From CANKHA01 sp040877285 (GTDB lineage Bacteria; Pseudomonadota; Alphaproteobacteria; Rhizobiales; Xanthobacteraceae): 14,758 nucleotides of DNA. The notes below the pieces were generated by a model that saw only the letters and a program-made list of their open reading frames with translations, made no database searches and was not told the origin of the DNA. Positions 1 to 7,159 of the stretch are shown piece by piece. The stretch is taken from contig JBBDNZ010000164.1 in the NCBI GenBank assembly GCA_040877285.1, forward strand, positions 1-14,758. The letters are read 5' to 3'. Position 1 is the first letter of the stretch. Each line of letters begins with the position of its first letter. A program made the position numbers and the translations under genes.

Positions 1-1013
1 ATGGGGGAATCGCTGAGCGTGAACAGGATTGCCGGTGCGCGGCCCGGATTGATGTGCCGGTGCCAGGTCCAGTTCGGAATCGCCACGGTGTCGTGCTGGC
101 CCCACGCGATCTCCTTGTCGCCGAACATCGTTCGCCCTTCGCCCTGAACCACGAAAGCGATCGAGCTCGCGGTGCTGCGGTGCAGCCGGCCGGTGAAGCC
201 CGGCGGCAGGACCTGGATCTGGCACTTGATGGTGGGCAGCGCCGGGCCGCCGGTCAGCGGATTGACGTATTCCAGCAGTTGACCGTGATAGGGATCGGCC
301 GGCTCGTTCTCTTGCGCTTTGAGCGCGCGCAGCGTCTCCTTCCAAGGATAGCGGTAAGGCCGCATACCGGACACCTCGTTTCGAGCAGCAGGCCGATAGA
401 GCAGCGAAGGCAGCGAGTCCTGCCTGTTCTGCTCTTGCGCGATGTCGCCGGGCTCTTCGTAGAAATTCAAATTCATGCCCACGGTGAAAGGCACGTCGAG
501 CGCGTCGAGCCAGATCGCTTCGCGGTCGCTCTCGTTGTGATGGTCGTGCCAAGACCAGCCCGGCGTCAGAACCAGGTCGTAGGACTCCATCGCGAGCGGC
601 CGTCCATCGACCACGGTGAAGACCTTCTCGCCGCCTTGGATCGAAAAGCGCAGCGCATTGATGGTGTGGCGGTGCGCCCAGCAGATTTCGCCCGCTTTGA
701 CCGCCTGCATGCCGGCCACGAGATTTTGCGTCGTGCCGCGCTGCAGCTTGGGATTGGTGAACATCAGCGCACGCCGCGCGGTATAGCTGTCGGTCATCGC
801 CGCCAGGGCGCTTTGCAGAATTTGCTGCATGTCCTGCCATCGCCACACATGCGGGATACCGGCAGCCATTGGTTCGATGAAGACCTGGCCGTTGGCGCTT
901 TTGCGGATGTTCTGCGGGCGGTTGGCGTCGATTTGCCATTGGCCGCGCAGATTGGCGGCGGCCATGCGGCTTTCCAGATCGCGCAGGCGCGGATCGGCTT
1001 CAGCGGTTGCCAT
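1..1013 (-). CDS. Bicupin ring-cleaving dioxygenase, gentisate 1,2-dioxygenase family (C-terminus beyond window)
   Basis: 337 codons are open on the minus strand from ATG at 1013 to the window edge, so the C-terminal end is missing. The start is fixed by an AAGGGAGAAC ribosome-binding site just upstream. The N-terminal cupin has AHRHTINALRF (H114, H116) and TPGWSWHDHHN (H156), matching the three-His Fe(II) site of gentisate dioxygenases. The C-terminal cupin has LHRSTASS (H278) and WTWHRHINP (H318, H320). Family members are cytoplasmic, use O2 and open the ring of gentisate, salicylate or 1-hydroxy-2-naphthoate. Usual length is about 340-380 residues, so little is lost. It diverges from a MarR gene with an operator-like palindrome between them, so ligand-relieved repression is likely. 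The family assignment is firm; the substrate within the family is inference. Confidence 0.85.
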   Translation of the reverse strand, partial: MATAEADPRLRDLESRMAAANLRGQWQIDANRPQNIRKSANGQVFIEPMAAGIPHVWRWQDMQQILQSALAAMTDSYTARRALMFTNPKLQRGTTQNLVAGMQAVKAGEICWAHRHTINALRFSIQGGEKVFTVVDGRPLAMESYDLVLTPGWSWHDHHNESDREAIWLDALDVPFTVGMNLNFYEEPGDIAQEQNRQDSLPSLLYRPAARNEVSGMRPYRYPWKETLRALKAQENEPADPYHGQLLEYVNPLTGGPALPTIKCQIQVLPPGFTGRLHRSTASSIAFVVQGEGRTMFGDKEIAWGQHDTVAIPNWTWHRHINPGRAPAILFTLSDSP

Positions 1014-1077
1014 GGGACGTTCTCCCTTTTGTTTACGCCGATCTATTGGAGACCGTTGCCGCCGGAGCGGAGCCAAA

Positions 1078-1106
1078 ATAGTATGGCTACCATACTAACT
1101 TGTCAA
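1078..1106 (-). promoter_or_regulatory. Sigma70-type promoter for the bicupin dioxygenase
   Basis: Read on the minus strand, a perfect -35 TTGACA lies at 1106-1101. It is followed by a 17-base spacer and a -10 TACTAT at 1083-1078, which is 4 of 6 to consensus. Transcription would start near 1071, leaving a leader of roughly 55-60 bases before the dioxygenase ATG at 1013. The palindrome at 1079-1097 occupies most of the spacer and the -10, so a bound repressor would block polymerase. Confidence 0.65.
1079..1097. promoter_or_regulatory. Candidate MarR operator palindrome
   Basis: TAGTATGG-CTA-CCATACTA is a perfect inverted repeat with 8-base arms and a 3-base centre. It is AT-rich against a GC-rich background and sits between the divergent dioxygenase and marR genes. 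Its size fits the 16-20 base sites bound by MarR dimers. It overlaps the -10 and spacer of the dioxygenase promoter. I saw no second copy of the arms elsewhere in the window, so only this intergenic region appears to be under direct control. Binding by the neighbouring MarR is inference from position and symmetry. Confidence 0.65.
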
Positions 1107-1180
1107 CGGCCACCCTCTATGCTCGGATTGAATGAATCTAGCCTAAGCGGCGCAAGGCGGCCAATGAAGGGTATGTCCCG

Positions 1181-1672
1181 ATGGCAAAAGGGAAATTAGC
1201 GCATCCCCCGGCGCAAGCCGTGCCGTCCGTGCCGGCAACGGCGGGACTCGGCTTCTACCTGCGTGAGGCCTATCGCGCCTTCAGCCGCACGTTCCATGCG
1301 CGGCTCGCGCGCCACGGCATCACCCACGCGCAATGGGTGATGCTGTGGTTCCTCTCGCAAGCCGGCAGTCTGACGCCGCTCGAACTGTCGCGCCGGGCGG
1401 GGATTCAGAAAGCGTCGGCCACTTCGGTCATCGATGCGCTCAAGAAACGACGCTTCATCCGCGGCGATCAGGACAGCGTGGATCGCCGCAAGATCAATCT
1501 GCACCTCACGCCCGCGGGCACGGAGTTGATGCAGGAGCTGATTGCCTGCGCCGCCGCCACCAACGCCGATGCGCGCGAGGGATTTTCCGACCGGGAAGCC
1601 GAAACCCTGCTCAGGCTGTTGCGCGGCGTGACCGCCAATCTCGAAAAATTGAATGGCGAGCCGCGGTCCTAG
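1181..1672 (+). CDS. MarR family transcriptional regulator
   Basis: A 163-residue cytoplasmic DNA-binding protein of typical MarR length. A winged helix spans about residues 47-115. The GITHAQWVMLWFL segment leads into the domain, the recognition helix region is GIQKASATSVIDALKKR (74-90), and the wing ends in DRRKINLHLTPAG (101-113), the hallmark D-x-R-x(3)-L-T-x-x-G pattern. GAAGGG about 10 bases upstream supports the ATG at 1181; earlier ATGs at 1164 and 1173 are out of frame. It diverges from the bicupin dioxygenase and most likely represses it through the palindrome at 1079-1097, released by an aromatic acid; that ligand is inference. Its stop overlaps the stop of the convergent second bicupin in the tetramer CTAG. 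Confidence 0.93.
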   Translation: MAKGKLAHPPAQAVPSVPATAGLGFYLREAYRAFSRTFHARLARHGITHAQWVMLWFLSQAGSLTPLELSRRAGIQKASATSVIDALKKRRFIRGDQDSVDRRKINLHLTPAGTELMQELIACAAATNADAREGFSDREAETLLRLLRGVTANLEKLNGEPRS

Positions 1673-2805
1673 TTTTCGCTGCGAAACTGGCTCTCGTCGA
1701 TGTAGTCGCCCATCCCCGACTTGACGCCGTTCTTCGCCAGTTCTTCCAAATATAATTTGTGAATGCGCGGGTCCTGATCCTCGTATTCGATCTGCGCGCC
1801 GCCCGCTTTCACGTCCTGATCGACGCCGAGATAGATCCGCCGTTTTTCCGCGGTGAACGGGTAGCGCAGGCTACCCATCGCCAGCGCCAGATAGCGCGCG
1901 GGATAGGGGCTGGTGTTGAAGTGCTGATGGAAGATTTGATCGACCGGGGCAAAGACCACGCCCGGATGCCAGTCGATGCGGGTGAAATCCTTGTCGTTCT
2001 CGTACCAGAACAGCGAATAGCCTTTGCCTTTGAGCATGAGCACATGGAAATCGGGGCCATGCCGGTGGCCCTTCTTGTAGGTGCCGACCGGCATTTCCGA
2101 CGTGTGCACATGCATGATGCCTTCCGCCAGGCAAAAGCGCATGTTGGAGCTCTTGGCGCCGCGCCGGTCCCAGGCTTCCAGCTTGAAGTTCGCCACGTCG
2201 GCGACAAAGTTCGTCTCCCACATGAAACGCCCGCGCTGCGTCTCGCACATCTCGCCTTCGCCGCGGAAATAATTTTCCTTGCCGATGCGACGGCGAAACA
2301 CGGCGGGATTGTTGAAAATAAAATCGTCGTCGTAGAACTGATTCATAACGGCGGTGAGATTGTTTGCCGAGACGAGCCGCGCTTTTTCCGTGCCTGAGCC
2401 GTTGAAATGCTGGTAGGGCACGTTCAGCGGCAGCGCGAACAGGCTGTTCGGCCCCCATTCGAAACTGTGCGTTTTGCCTTCGATGTCCACTTTCGTGCTG
2501 CCGTGGCCGGACAGCACATAGACGACTTCTTCATAGAGGTGGCGCTGGGGCGAGGTCTTGCCGCCCGCGGGCAGATCGATCACGAACAGCGACATAAAGT
2601 CGCCGCGCCCCCGCAGATGAACAAAGGCGCCTGGCACGTCCATCCGCGGCCAGTGGCGGGTTTCCACGCGGTTCAGATCGGCGGAAAAGCCCTCCACGAT
2701 CGGCGCGCCCTCGGCCTTCGCCCATTCGAGATAGGGATCGCGCAGAAAATTTTCGGCCAAGACGACGGAACTGTCCGTGACCGGCGGCTTGTCCCGTTTG
2801 TTCAT
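1669..2805 (-). CDS. Second bicupin protein, function unassigned
   Basis: 378 residues from ATG at 2805, chosen over upstream in-frame starts because GGGAGAG lies about 8 bases before it. Two cupin barrels are visible. The first has PQRHLYEEVVYVLSG (H89, E92/E93) and LPLNVPYQHFN (H133). The second has KKGHRHGPDFHVLMLKG (H247, H249, H254) and HPGVVFAPVDQIFHQHFN (H293, H295). Both barrels therefore keep possible metal ligands, unlike many bicupins where one site is dead. There is no signal peptide. It is clearly different in sequence from the gentisate-type bicupin at 1-1013. It diverges from a binding-protein gene and converges with marR. A role as oxygenase, isomerase or decarboxylase in the same catabolic pathway is inference from context; I do not recognise a characterised relative. 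Confidence 0.85.
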   Translation of the reverse strand: MNKRDKPPVTDSSVVLAENFLRDPYLEWAKAEGAPIVEGFSADLNRVETRHWPRMDVPGAFVHLRGRGDFMSLFVIDLPAGGKTSPQRHLYEEVVYVLSGHGSTKVDIEGKTHSFEWGPNSLFALPLNVPYQHFNGSGTEKARLVSANNLTAVMNQFYDDDFIFNNPAVFRRRIGKENYFRGEGEMCETQRGRFMWETNFVADVANFKLEAWDRRGAKSSNMRFCLAEGIMHVHTSEMPVGTYKKGHRHGPDFHVLMLKGKGYSLFWYENDKDFTRIDWHPGVVFAPVDQIFHQHFNTSPYPARYLALAMGSLRYPFTAEKRRIYLGVDQDVKAGGAQIEYEDQDPRIHKLYLEELAKNGVKSGMGDYIDESQFRSEN

Positions 2806-3020
2806 TCCGGCACTCTCCCGTTGCGCCCCACAGGCTACGGAGTCGCGCATAAATGCAAAAGTCTTTTTTCTAAGGAGCCTAATCCAAGGCGTTAAAAAGC
2901 TAGACAGGACCTGCAAACTTTGCGACTTTCGCTAAAAGTAAAACCGATCTCGAAAAATGCGGCGGAGCCGCAGGCTCGGATTTTGCTTTGTATCGTAACC
3001 GGACTGGAAGGACGGCGTTC

Positions 3021-3038
3021 GTTAACTCAAGTTAGCTC
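3021..3038. repeat. Short direct and inverted repeat upstream of the binding-protein gene
   Basis: GTTAACTC at 3021-3028 is followed one helical turn later by GTTAGCTC at 3031-3038. The same stretch also contains TAACT-CA-AGTTA (3023-3034), a perfect inverted repeat with 5-base arms. It lies 10 bases before the ATG at 3048, a plausible operator or leader position, but its small size makes chance possible. Confidence 0.3.
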
Positions 3039-3047
3039 GGGAGCAGC

Positions 3048-4139
3048 ATGGACAAGGTCGCATTTCCTTATCGTTCATCCAGCCATCTCATCCTGCTGCA
3101 TGTGATCGCCGAGTCCGGCTCGTGGGAAAAACACGGCCTCGACGTCGATTATGACCGCAAGATCGGATCGGAGGACGCCCAGCGCGGCATCGAATCCGGC
3201 ACTCTCGAATTCTGCGGCGGCAATCACGTTTCCACCTATGGCCTGCGCGCCCGCGGCAGCAGCTGGGCCTATCTCGGCCAGACCGTCAATCAGGTGAATC
3301 ATCAACTGGTGGTTCGCCCCGATTCCGGCATCAACGGCGTTGCCGACCTGCGCGGCCGGAAGCTGGGCGGCGCCGGCTCGCACCCCATCCTCAACAATTG
3401 GCTCTATCTCAAGCAGCGCGGGCTGGATCAGGACCGCGACGATTACGAGCTCATCTGTCAGGAAGAATTCAAGCCGGGCACGATGGACGAGGTGGAAAGC
3501 GACAAGAAGCCGCCGCCGCTGTGGCATTGGGTGCGTGACGGCATCGTCGATGCGGCGTTCCTCGGCATGCCGGCCAGTCTTTTCGCCAAAGCCGCCGGAC
3601 TCAAGGTTATCGACGTCGAGCCGCTGCCGATGATTCAATTCAGCAGCATCTCCACCAACCTGAAATTCGTGCAGAAGCATCCCGATCTGGTCGAGCGTTT
3701 TCTCAAGGGCATGCTGGAAGGAATCGCCTTCTTCAAGACGAGGCCGGAGGAGTCCATCAAGATCATCCAGCAGCGTTACACCAAGAGCGGCCAGATGAAC
3801 CGGGAACAGGCCGCCTTCACGCATCGAAACCTGGCGCGGACGCTGGAGCCGAAGCTCTATCCGACGATGACGGCGATCGCGAACGTCTATGAGGAGGCGC
3901 TGCGGCAGGACAAGGACGCCCGCAAGGTCAATCCCATGGAGCTGTGGGACCTGCACCACGTCCGGCGTCTTGACGATACGGGGTTCATCGACAGTCTTTA
4001 CGGTGAGAAGAAAGCATCCGACAATCGGCACCTACGTCGGAAAGCCGAAGGGGAAAAGAAGCACGTCAGCGGCAAAATTACCGAATCGCCGGCGGTCGGT
4101 CATGCCGATTGCGACGACGCTTGCGCCGCGACGCACTAA
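3048..4139 (+). CDS. NMT1/SsuA-like periplasmic-binding-fold protein without signal peptide
   Basis: 363 residues. The fold is suggested by the ligand-binding pattern of nitrate/sulfonate-type binding proteins: MDKVAFPYRSSSHLILLHVI at the N-terminus, GLDVDYDRKIGSEDA (30-44), GGNHVSTYG, VRPDSGINGVADLRGRKLG (89-107) and HPDLVERFLKGMLEG (211-225). The protein begins directly at the first beta strand, and an in-frame stop at 3033-3035 rules out a longer start, so no export signal exists. GGGAG precedes the ATG. The superfamily also includes cytoplasmic enzymes such as 4,5-dihydroxyphthalate decarboxylase and THI5-type proteins, so this may be an enzyme rather than a transporter part. Residues 322-363 form a charged, low-similarity-looking tail with C and H residues (HADCDDACAATH). 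It ends 17 bases before the TctC gene, so the two are probably cotranscribed. Confidence 0.85.
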   Translation: MDKVAFPYRSSSHLILLHVIAESGSWEKHGLDVDYDRKIGSEDAQRGIESGTLEFCGGNHVSTYGLRARGSSWAYLGQTVNQVNHQLVVRPDSGINGVADLRGRKLGGAGSHPILNNWLYLKQRGLDQDRDDYELICQEEFKPGTMDEVESDKKPPPLWHWVRDGIVDAAFLGMPASLFAKAAGLKVIDVEPLPMIQFSSISTNLKFVQKHPDLVERFLKGMLEGIAFFKTRPEESIKIIQQRYTKSGQMNREQAAFTHRNLARTLEPKLYPTMTAIANVYEEALRQDKDARKVNPMELWDLHHVRRLDDTGFIDSLYGEKKASDNRHLRRKAEGEKKHVSGKITESPAVGHADCDDACAATH

Positions 4140-4156
4140 AAACAGGGAGAGAGACA

Positions 4157-5200
4157 ATGAAGCGTTTTGTACTTGGGCTGGCCGCTGCACTGATGATGTG
4201 CACCGGCGCGGCGGCACAGGCCCCGGTATCGTTCGAGGGCAAAACCGTCACCATGATTATTGGCTACCGGCCCGGCGGCGGCACCGATGCTTCCGGACGG
4301 CTGATCGCGATCTATCTCGCCAAATATCTACCCGGCAAGCCCAGCATCATCGTGCAGAACATGCCCGGCGCGGACGGCGTCACCGCCATGAAGTTTTTAT
4401 TCCAGCAGGCGAAGCCGGACGGCATGACATTGATGATGGCCTCGAGCACCCAGGGCGACCCGGTCGTCTACAGGCAACCGCAGGCCGGCTACGATCCCAC
4501 CAAATTGTCGATCATCGGCGGCATCGGGCGCGGCGGTTCGACGGTGGTCATTAGGAAGGAGGCCGAAGCGCGCCTGCACGACAAGAGCAAGCCGCCGGTC
4601 ATCATGGGCTCGGTCGGCGGTATTCCGCGTTCGGGCATGCAGACCACGGCCTGGGGCATCGATCTGTTGGATTGGAACGCGAAATGGGTGACCGGCTATC
4701 CGGGCACCAACGATCTGTTCATCGCGCTTGAGCGCGGCGAGATCGACATGACTGCGAGCAGCAATCTGTTCCAGGTCAAGAAGGTCTTGGAAACCGGCAA
4801 GGTCAAGGTATTGACCCAGACCGGCACGATGGAAAACGGCAAGATCGTCAGCCGCTCCGAGTTTCCGGACGCTCCGGCCTTCCCCGCCATGGTGGAAGGC
4901 AAGGTCAAAGATCCGCTGAAGGAGCAGGCCTACAAGTACTGGTTCAGCCTGGTCGTGCTGGATAAATGGCTCACCTTGCCGCCCGGCACTCCCGAGCCGA
5001 TCGTGAAGGCCTACCGCGAGGCCTTCCTAAAGATGGCGAAGGACAAGGAATTCCTCGATCTCGGCAAGAAGATCAGCCAGGATTTCGAAACGCAGGACGG
5101 CGAAGGCGTCGCCAATCTGATCAAGAACTTGGGCGAGACGACGCCTGAAGCCATTGCTTACATCCACAAGATGCTGGAAGGCCAAGGCCTTAGCAAATAA
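4157..5200 (+). CDS. TctC/Bug family periplasmic solute-binding protein
   Basis: 347 residues from ATG at 4157, preceded by GGGAGAGAG; the in-frame extension to 4109 has no comparable site and would bury the signal peptide. Residues 1-20 (MKRFVLGLAAALMMCTGAAA) are a Sec signal peptide with probable cleavage before QAPVSF. The mature part starts with FEGKTVTMIIGYRPGGGTD (26-44) and PGADGVTAMKFL, the conserved Bug loops that bind carboxylates. It would capture an organic acid in the periplasm for a tripartite tricarboxylate-type transporter. No TctA or TctB membrane component is present in the window, as is usual for orphan Bug genes. It follows the binding-fold gene by 17 bases and ends ahead of a strong terminator. 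Confidence 0.93.
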   Translation: MKRFVLGLAAALMMCTGAAAQAPVSFEGKTVTMIIGYRPGGGTDASGRLIAIYLAKYLPGKPSIIVQNMPGADGVTAMKFLFQQAKPDGMTLMMASSTQGDPVVYRQPQAGYDPTKLSIIGGIGRGGSTVVIRKEAEARLHDKSKPPVIMGSVGGIPRSGMQTTAWGIDLLDWNAKWVTGYPGTNDLFIALERGEIDMTASSNLFQVKKVLETGKVKVLTQTGTMENGKIVSRSEFPDAPAFPAMVEGKVKDPLKEQAYKYWFSLVVLDKWLTLPPGTPEPIVKAYREAFLKMAKDKEFLDLGKKISQDFETQDGEGVANLIKNLGETTPEAIAYIHKMLEGQGLSK

Positions 5201-5236
5201 TCGCACGGCACTTCGCGCCGAAGCGAAAAAAAGATC

Positions 5237-5265
5237 ACGGCCGCCCCACGGGGCGGCCGTTTTGT
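5237..5265. terminator. Bidirectional intrinsic terminator
   Basis: ACGGCCGCCCC at 5237-5247 pairs with GGGGCGGCCGT at 5250-5260, giving about ten GC-rich pairs with a tetraloop. On the plus strand it is followed by TTTTGTTCT; on the minus strand the stem is followed by GATCTTTTTTT. It lies between the convergent TctC gene (stop 5200) and the ThDP enzyme gene (stop 5285) and can end both transcripts. A smaller hairpin, CTTCG-CGC-CGAAG, precedes it at 5211-5223. Confidence 0.9.
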
Positions 5266-5284
5266 TCTCAGCAGCGCGGCTTCA

Positions 5285-7054
5285 TCAACCGCCGGTCGGC
5301 CGCGCCCCCAGCTCGGCGCCCGCGTGCCGGTCCTCGCCGGGCGGGATGTGCAGGTCGATCACGCAGACCTTTCCGGCGCGCAGCGCCGCCACGCCCTTGT
5401 CGATCGCGGCTTTCACGTCGGCCGGATTCTTGATCGGTCCGATGCCGACGCCGCCCTGCGCTTCGGTGACCTTGGCGATGTCGGGCGCGGGATCGTCCAC
5501 GCGCTGGCCGATCCAGCGGTTCTTCGGCTCGCGCCCGCGCGTGCGCGCGATCGTTTCCTGATGCAGCTCATCATTGAAATAGGAGAGGTTGTTGTTGATG
5601 AGGATCAGCAGCGGAATGCCGTAGTGTGCCGCGGTCCACAGCGCATTCGCGCCCATGAAGAAGTCGCCGTCGCCGAGCACCGACACCGCCAGTTTCCCGC
5701 GCTCCTGCAAAGCCAGCGCCACGCCGATGGAAATGCCCGGCCCCGAGCCGATGCCGCCGCCGCCGTCCTTGCCCATGTAGGAGACCGGATGCTGATGTGG
5801 CCAGATGTCGATCGGCCATCCCTTGCATAGGCTGGCGAAACCCACTTCGTTCGGATCGTTGAAGGCGGCGCGCAGCGTAGATGCCACGAGATTCAGCGTG
5901 ATGACAGCGCCGTCGCTCTTCGGCGGCTTTGCCGGTGCGCGCGTGCGCCACGACTCTTTGCGGCCGTCGCCCAAAGCCGCAAGCAATTCCGTAACCGCGG
6001 TGTCGGAATCGCAAGCCATCGGCACGTCCACTGGAGGCAGCGGCTGGTAATCCATGTTGAAGCCGTTGGCGAGATGAGAGTCGAGCGTCGCCCGGATGAC
6101 GCGCGCCGATACTTTACCCACCTTCTCGGCTTGATTGATCGCTCCCGCCACGTCGATCCAGTCGAGCGCGAGAATGAGATCGGCTTCGCACAGAATTTCC
6201 CGCGCGTTCTTGCCCAGCAAATTGAACGGCGGCACCGCATGCGCGGGATGATCGGTCGGGAACATGGCGCCGGATTTCAGGTCGGTCATGACCACGGCGC
6301 CGAGCCGCTCCGCCAGTTTGATCCGCGCCTGCCAGGCCGCGTCGCTGCGTTTGCCGCGCCCGACCAGCATCACCGGCCGGGCGGACTTGTTGAGCAGCGC
6401 AACGGCTTTGTCGATTGTCGCCTGTGACGGCCGCGCTAGTTCCGGCGGCGTGAAGCGCGCGAGATCGGGCCAAATCGGCTCCTCTTCCAGCCGCGATTCC
6501 TGAAGCCCGGCGTCGAGGCAGATATAGACCGGGCCCGTCGGCGCCATGCGCGTCAGAATATTGGCGCGCACCATGCCCTCGATCAGCGCCTGCGGCGAGG
6601 ACGGCAAATCGTCCCATTTGACGAAGGAGCGCACCAGCGCGCCCTGGTCTCGCGTCGTATGAATCCAGTCGATAAACGGCCGCCGCTGCGCGCTGTCGAG
6701 TGGCCCGGTCGCGCCGAGCACGATCATGGGCGCGCGGTCGCACCAGGCGTTGTACATGCTCATCATGCCGTGCATCAGCCCGACATTGCTGTGCAGCGCG
6801 CAGGCCATGGGCTTGCCGGTGACCTTGGCATAGCCGTGCGCGACGGCCACCGCATGGTCTTCGTGCAGGCAGAGCAACATGCCGGGGTTCTTGTTTCCGA
6901 GATGATTGACGATGCTGTCGTGCAATCCGCGATAGCTGGCACCCGGCGTCAGGCTCACATAGGGGATTTCCATGCGGCGCAGCATCTGCGCCGCGATATC
7001 GCTGCCCCAGGCGATCTTCTCGTCGGGCTTTCCTTCAATCTTGTCCAATTGCAT
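5285..7054 (-). CDS. Thiamine diphosphate-dependent enzyme, acetolactate synthase/benzoylformate decarboxylase superfamily
   Basis: 589 residues from ATG at 7054 with GAGGTGAC upstream. The three-domain layout is visible. The PYR domain carries the catalytic glutamate in LCLHEDHAVAVAHGYA (E65), which activates the thiazolium. The central domain starts near residue 190 with KAVALLNKSARPVMLVGRG. The PP domain has the ThDP-Mg motif GDGDFFMGANALW (461 onward), ending at INNN (486-489). The family decarboxylates or carboligates 2-oxo acids in the cytoplasm. The usual ALS FAD-binding features are not obvious and no small subunit gene is adjacent, so a catabolic decarboxylase or lyase is more likely than branched-chain synthesis. 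It stands convergent to the Bug gene and 105 bases after idi on the same strand. Its substrate is unknown. Confidence 0.9.
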   Translation of the reverse strand: MQLDKIEGKPDEKIAWGSDIAAQMLRRMEIPYVSLTPGASYRGLHDSIVNHLGNKNPGMLLCLHEDHAVAVAHGYAKVTGKPMACALHSNVGLMHGMMSMYNAWCDRAPMIVLGATGPLDSAQRRPFIDWIHTTRDQGALVRSFVKWDDLPSSPQALIEGMVRANILTRMAPTGPVYICLDAGLQESRLEEEPIWPDLARFTPPELARPSQATIDKAVALLNKSARPVMLVGRGKRSDAAWQARIKLAERLGAVVMTDLKSGAMFPTDHPAHAVPPFNLLGKNAREILCEADLILALDWIDVAGAINQAEKVGKVSARVIRATLDSHLANGFNMDYQPLPPVDVPMACDSDTAVTELLAALGDGRKESWRTRAPAKPPKSDGAVITLNLVASTLRAAFNDPNEVGFASLCKGWPIDIWPHQHPVSYMGKDGGGGIGSGPGISIGVALALQERGKLAVSVLGDGDFFMGANALWTAAHYGIPLLILINNNLSYFNDELHQETIARTRGREPKNRWIGQRVDDPAPDIAKVTEAQGGVGIGPIKNPADVKAAIDKGVAALRAGKVCVIDLHIPPGEDRHAGAELGARPTGG

Positions 7055-7083
7055 CTGTCGTCACCTCGTTCCTGGCTATCCCT

Positions 7084-7100
7084 TCCCATATTTTTTGGGA
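7084..7100. repeat. AT-rich inverted repeat upstream of the ThDP enzyme gene
   Basis: TCCCA-TATTTTT-TGGGA is a perfect 5-base-arm inverted repeat 30 bases upstream of the ATG at 7054, in the 105-base gap after idi. The AT-rich centre stands out from its surroundings and may be part of the promoter or an operator. No clear -35/-10 pair was found. Confidence 0.3.
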
Positions 7101-7159
7101 GAAAAACAGCGGGTTGTCCGTACCACCATCGGCTAAGGCCGCGCCGGCGCGCAGGCCGA

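Noticed and set aside
54..1199. 381-codon plus-strand open frame across the first kilobase
   Set aside because: It is antisense to the bicupin dioxygenase, whose metal-binding motifs and ribosome site are clear. It also crosses the promoter-operator and has an Arg/His-rich shadow composition.
2965..2977. GAGCC-GCA-GGCTC hairpin as a terminator
   Set aside because: Only five pairs, followed by a broken T-run, and located between divergent genes where no transcript needs to end.
4202..4216. Lipobox at the Cys of the TctC signal peptide
   Set aside because: The residues before Cys15 are LMM, which do not fit the small-residue requirement; a normal AxA cleavage site follows at residue 20.
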